A stretch of DNA of 64,000 nt from Vespula vulgaris (taxonomy: Eukaryota; Arthropoda; Insecta; Hymenoptera; Vespidae): contig NC_066607.1 of the NCBI RefSeq assembly GCF_905475345.1, positions 3,666,001-3,730,000 of the forward strand, written 5' to 3'. Positions 61,380-64,000 of this stretch are shown piece by piece. The first letter of the stretch is position 1. Each line of letters starts with the position of its first letter. The notes beneath the pieces were generated by a model. It worked only from the letters and a program-made list of their open reading frames with translations. It did not search any database and was not told where the DNA came from. The position numbers and the translations under genes are program-made.

Positions 61380-64000
61380 CCAAGTCGTAAGCAACTTTCG
61401 TTGAAAAGATAAATTTTAATGACTTGCACTCATCGTAGAACTCATTTACGTAGCGGTCTTAAAAAAAACACGCACACAAAAAAGTCTTTTAAAAGAAGAG
61501 AGAAAAAAAGCGTAATTGAAGTCGAGTATAATCGATAGAGGGCATGTTTCGTTACGCTCGAAGAGAACTCGAATGGTTCACTGGAAACGTGTCAATCCAA
61601 AGAAGAAAAGCCGACGAGTTAAAGAGGCTAGCACGTCAGAGAGGAGCTTTTTCGAAAAGGACGGCCACCTGCTCGAGCATCTCGGTGGATAGGGTCGGGT
61701 AAAACGTGGAGTAAATCGGGGGTTGGAAGGTCCAAGCGAAGCGAAGAGTCGAGGGTCGCTCGTAAATCGAGGAGAGCCTCTTGCCGGAACGGTACGGCCC
61801 TCTTACACAGATATTATGGATCGCGTGGATGAGAGAGCAGCCATCTTCGCGGGAAGTTTCGCGCATAAAAATATTTCGAGTTTACGAGGAAACTTTTCCA
61901 GGAATTTTGCTCGTTGCCACGGTAATTGTCGAAGACGTATCGCCGTCCGCTTGCAACTTTTATCTACCTTTTGTCGTATCCCGGCCTGCTGCTTTTTTAT
62001 TTATTTCTTTCGCTCCGTTTTTTCTTCTTATTTTCACGAGATTAATATTTCGCGACCTATGTACTTTTTATTATTACTATTAGCACTAGACACTATTACG
62101 TTGCGCATACATTACGTCCCGGCTTTAATTTAATCCGTAAGGATATTTAATTCGCAAAGAGCTCGCTCGCAAATCCAAGCGTAATCTATATCGTTGGTCA
62201 TGTATTAAGGTACACTGCTGGTGGTAGTGGTCGTAGCAACGTCGATTATTATCATTATAATGTATATAAGACGAGCGCATATACGCATCGCTTTACTCGT
62301 AGGCATGTCTATGTACGTGCGCTAGTGTATGCGCGCGTGAGTATAACGGCACGCGTGGTAGTCCCGATCCACCATAGGAGGAAATTGCTCCAACGCTCAG
62401 GGCACTTCCGCGAGAACGTGTACCTTACCTTTGGGTTTCGCTCGTGCGCACGTACACGTTCGCGTGGACACAAGTATATGCTTTTTCGCCGTACAACCAC
62501 TACATCGTAGACCGGAGCGTACCTCAACCGGTGGTATGGTAAACTAAGGTAATTTCACGATAATTCGAATAGGGTCTAACTTTCTACCGTCGGCGAAGTT
62601 TCGCCGGGCCAGAGCGCGCCGAGCTGCGGATTTTAAATCTGGACGCGGCGTTTCCTCTTTGAAGGGCCCGCTCCTACCCTTTCTCCTCCGAACCCTTCCT
62701 CTTTATTCTCTCTCTCCCTTCTACGTCATCAGCGACTCGATATTAACGCGTATCGCGCTCACGATCGAGATCGATCATCGAAATTTATCCGTTTCGAATC
62801 CGAATTGCTCGAACGGGGAGTCGGCAAATCTCTCTTTCTTTCGAGATAAACGAAAAGCAACGAAAAAAGAAGGATATATGGAGTCGTAAAAAAATCCTAC
62901 GTTCGACGAACTCTGCAAATTTCCTCTTACATCGAAGATCTTGATCATCCCGGTTGATTTCCCAACCTTTGTTCGTCGCGATTTCCCAACCGAGTTCGAA
63001 AGGTATGCGCACCAACCACTTGGATACGGGCGAAAGAAATTCCACCGAGTAGAAGCTCTCTCGAAAACGTTTTCTACTTTCTCCTTTGAATTTGTCGCGA
63101 TTTTTCCGCAATTACCGTATCAACGAATAAGAAGCGGGTTTACGCGAAATCCAGTCCGATGTCTCAGCTACCCAGCTATCTTCCTTCTTTTATCTTTTTC
63201 CTCGTGCCGAACAACGCTATCGCACGCTTACTTTTCTACCATTAATCCTGTGACCCGAGTCAACGTCGGAATCTGACGGGGATGAGAATTCTTGCAACGT
63301 GGCGTAGAAGAGAGAGAGAGCAATCTGCCTTTCCCGATGCGGTCGGGTTAACGGAAGGAAAACGATTTTGCGATTCCATTTCTCACGGTCTTTTTACGAA
63401 TGAAATTTTCAATCGCCACGTTTTCTTTCCTTTTTCTCTTCTTTCGTAAATAATGAACTTTAAATATACTCTCATAATAAAATATTCTATTGTTTATAAA
63501 TCACTCCTCGCTTTATTTCGCCTCGTTCTCGTACATCCAATTTTGTTCTCCACAGGTAGATATATATATATATATATACACCGTATATTCTCTGTTAATA
63601 AGCGCGAAGAATTTAATGAATCCCCCGACGGAAGCAACAAAAATTTGTTTCGCGAGAGAGTTGAAACGAACGTGGCAAAGAATTTTACGATGGCGAACGT
63701 TAACGCGACTCGGCTTTTCTCTTTCGCGAAGGGGTGTCTTCTCCCCTGCTGCTGCCACGAGTCCGTTCACCGTAAATTCCAAACGCAAAAAATTTCGGTC
63801 GTCGGTGATAGAGTCGACGTACCACCGGTTATCAATTCAAAGGTCTCGGTCCAAAACGTAAAGAACGAGTGACTTTTCTCGCTCGTGCTCTCAGCTTCCG
63901 TGATCTACGTTTTAAGAGGATTAAGCGAGAAGATTATTGGAGTAGGCACTTTTTGTTACGCGACCGCTGTATATTTTCACCTTTCTTCTCGAGGTCGGTA
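61380..64000. other. Unique noncoding stretch to the window edge
   Basis: ORFs of 76-139 codons on both strands are unrecognised. No repeat except the short TA run at 63559. Confidence 0.55.
63559..63578. repeat. Short (TA)n tract after a CAG|GTAG junction
   Basis: TA run of 20 bp. Confidence 0.88.

Larger units (their letters stand above)
33035..64000 (-). other. aret: Probable intron and/or 5' region upstream of the CELF start exon
   Basis: A strong acceptor immediately before the start codon means that at least one more 5' exon (5' UTR, or an alternative N-terminus) lies at higher coordinates, inside or beyond this window. No such exon or promoter was identified. The region holds unique sequence, microsatellites and the AT-rich repeat island at 41.5-43.7 kb. 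Confidence 0.5.

Noticed and set aside
1..64000. CRISPR arrays, bacterial operons, rRNA operons or viral integrations
   Set aside because: No spaced direct repeats of CRISPR type, no ribosome-binding-site/operon structure, no rRNA-like sequence and no recognisable viral or retroelement protein motifs were seen.

Overview
This window looks like nuclear DNA from an insect. CGA/TCG-rich unique sequence, abundant (GA/CT)n, (TA)n and polypyrimidine microsatellites, and very sparse coding content together favour a CpG-rich hymenopteran (bee, wasp or ant). That assignment is an inference from composition and from the one recognisable exon. There are no operons, bacterial-type genes, rRNA, convincing tRNA genes or CRISPR arrays.

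Only one protein-coding segment can be supported with confidence. It is a minus-strand exon at 32865-33034 holding the start codon and the first half of RRM1 of a Bruno/CELF RNA-binding protein (CELF1/2 type, related to Drosophila aret/bru). It has a clean acceptor (TTACAG, with a CTAAC branch-point candidate about 24 nt upstream) and a clean donor (AAAG|gtaagg). The rest of RRM1, including RNP1, must lie on a later exon, and none was recognised down to position 1. The acceptor just before the ATG implies at least one further 5' exon at higher coordinates. The simplest reading is that about 32.9 kb downstream and up to 31 kb upstream of the exon are intron (or intron plus 5' flank) of one very large gene read right to left.

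Region by region: 1-32.8 kb is unique sequence broken by microsatellites. It holds a 12-bp minisatellite (1.6 kb), a possible plus-strand first exon behind a TATA box (18.1-18.3 kb), a 24-bp palindrome built on CACGTG (20.05 kb), an unusually microsatellite-poor block with K50-homeodomain-type GGATTA/TAATCC motifs (20.3-21.05 kb), and a 49-nt alternating purine-pyrimidine tract (24.25 kb). At 41.5-43.7 kb lies an AT-rich island containing four head-to-tail copies of a 288-bp repeat, preceded by an inverted fragment of the same repeat. This is the strongest candidate for a mobile or satellite-like element. From 43.9 to 64 kb the sequence is again intron-like, with weak splice-bounded ORFs on the plus strand (43.9, 50.2-50.6 and 58.2 kb), trinucleotide repeats (53.6, 55.3, 61.0 kb) and a compound TA/GATA/GA microsatellite whose (AG)n part is 69 bp (61.3 kb).

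Most open reading frames of 60-200 codons here are by-products of low-complexity tracts: R/E-rich on one strand, S/L-rich on the other. They are not annotated as genes. No previously undescribed multi-gene system could be demonstrated. The items most worth checking are the 288-bp array, the CACGTG palindrome, the 20.3-21 kb block and the plus-strand candidate exons.
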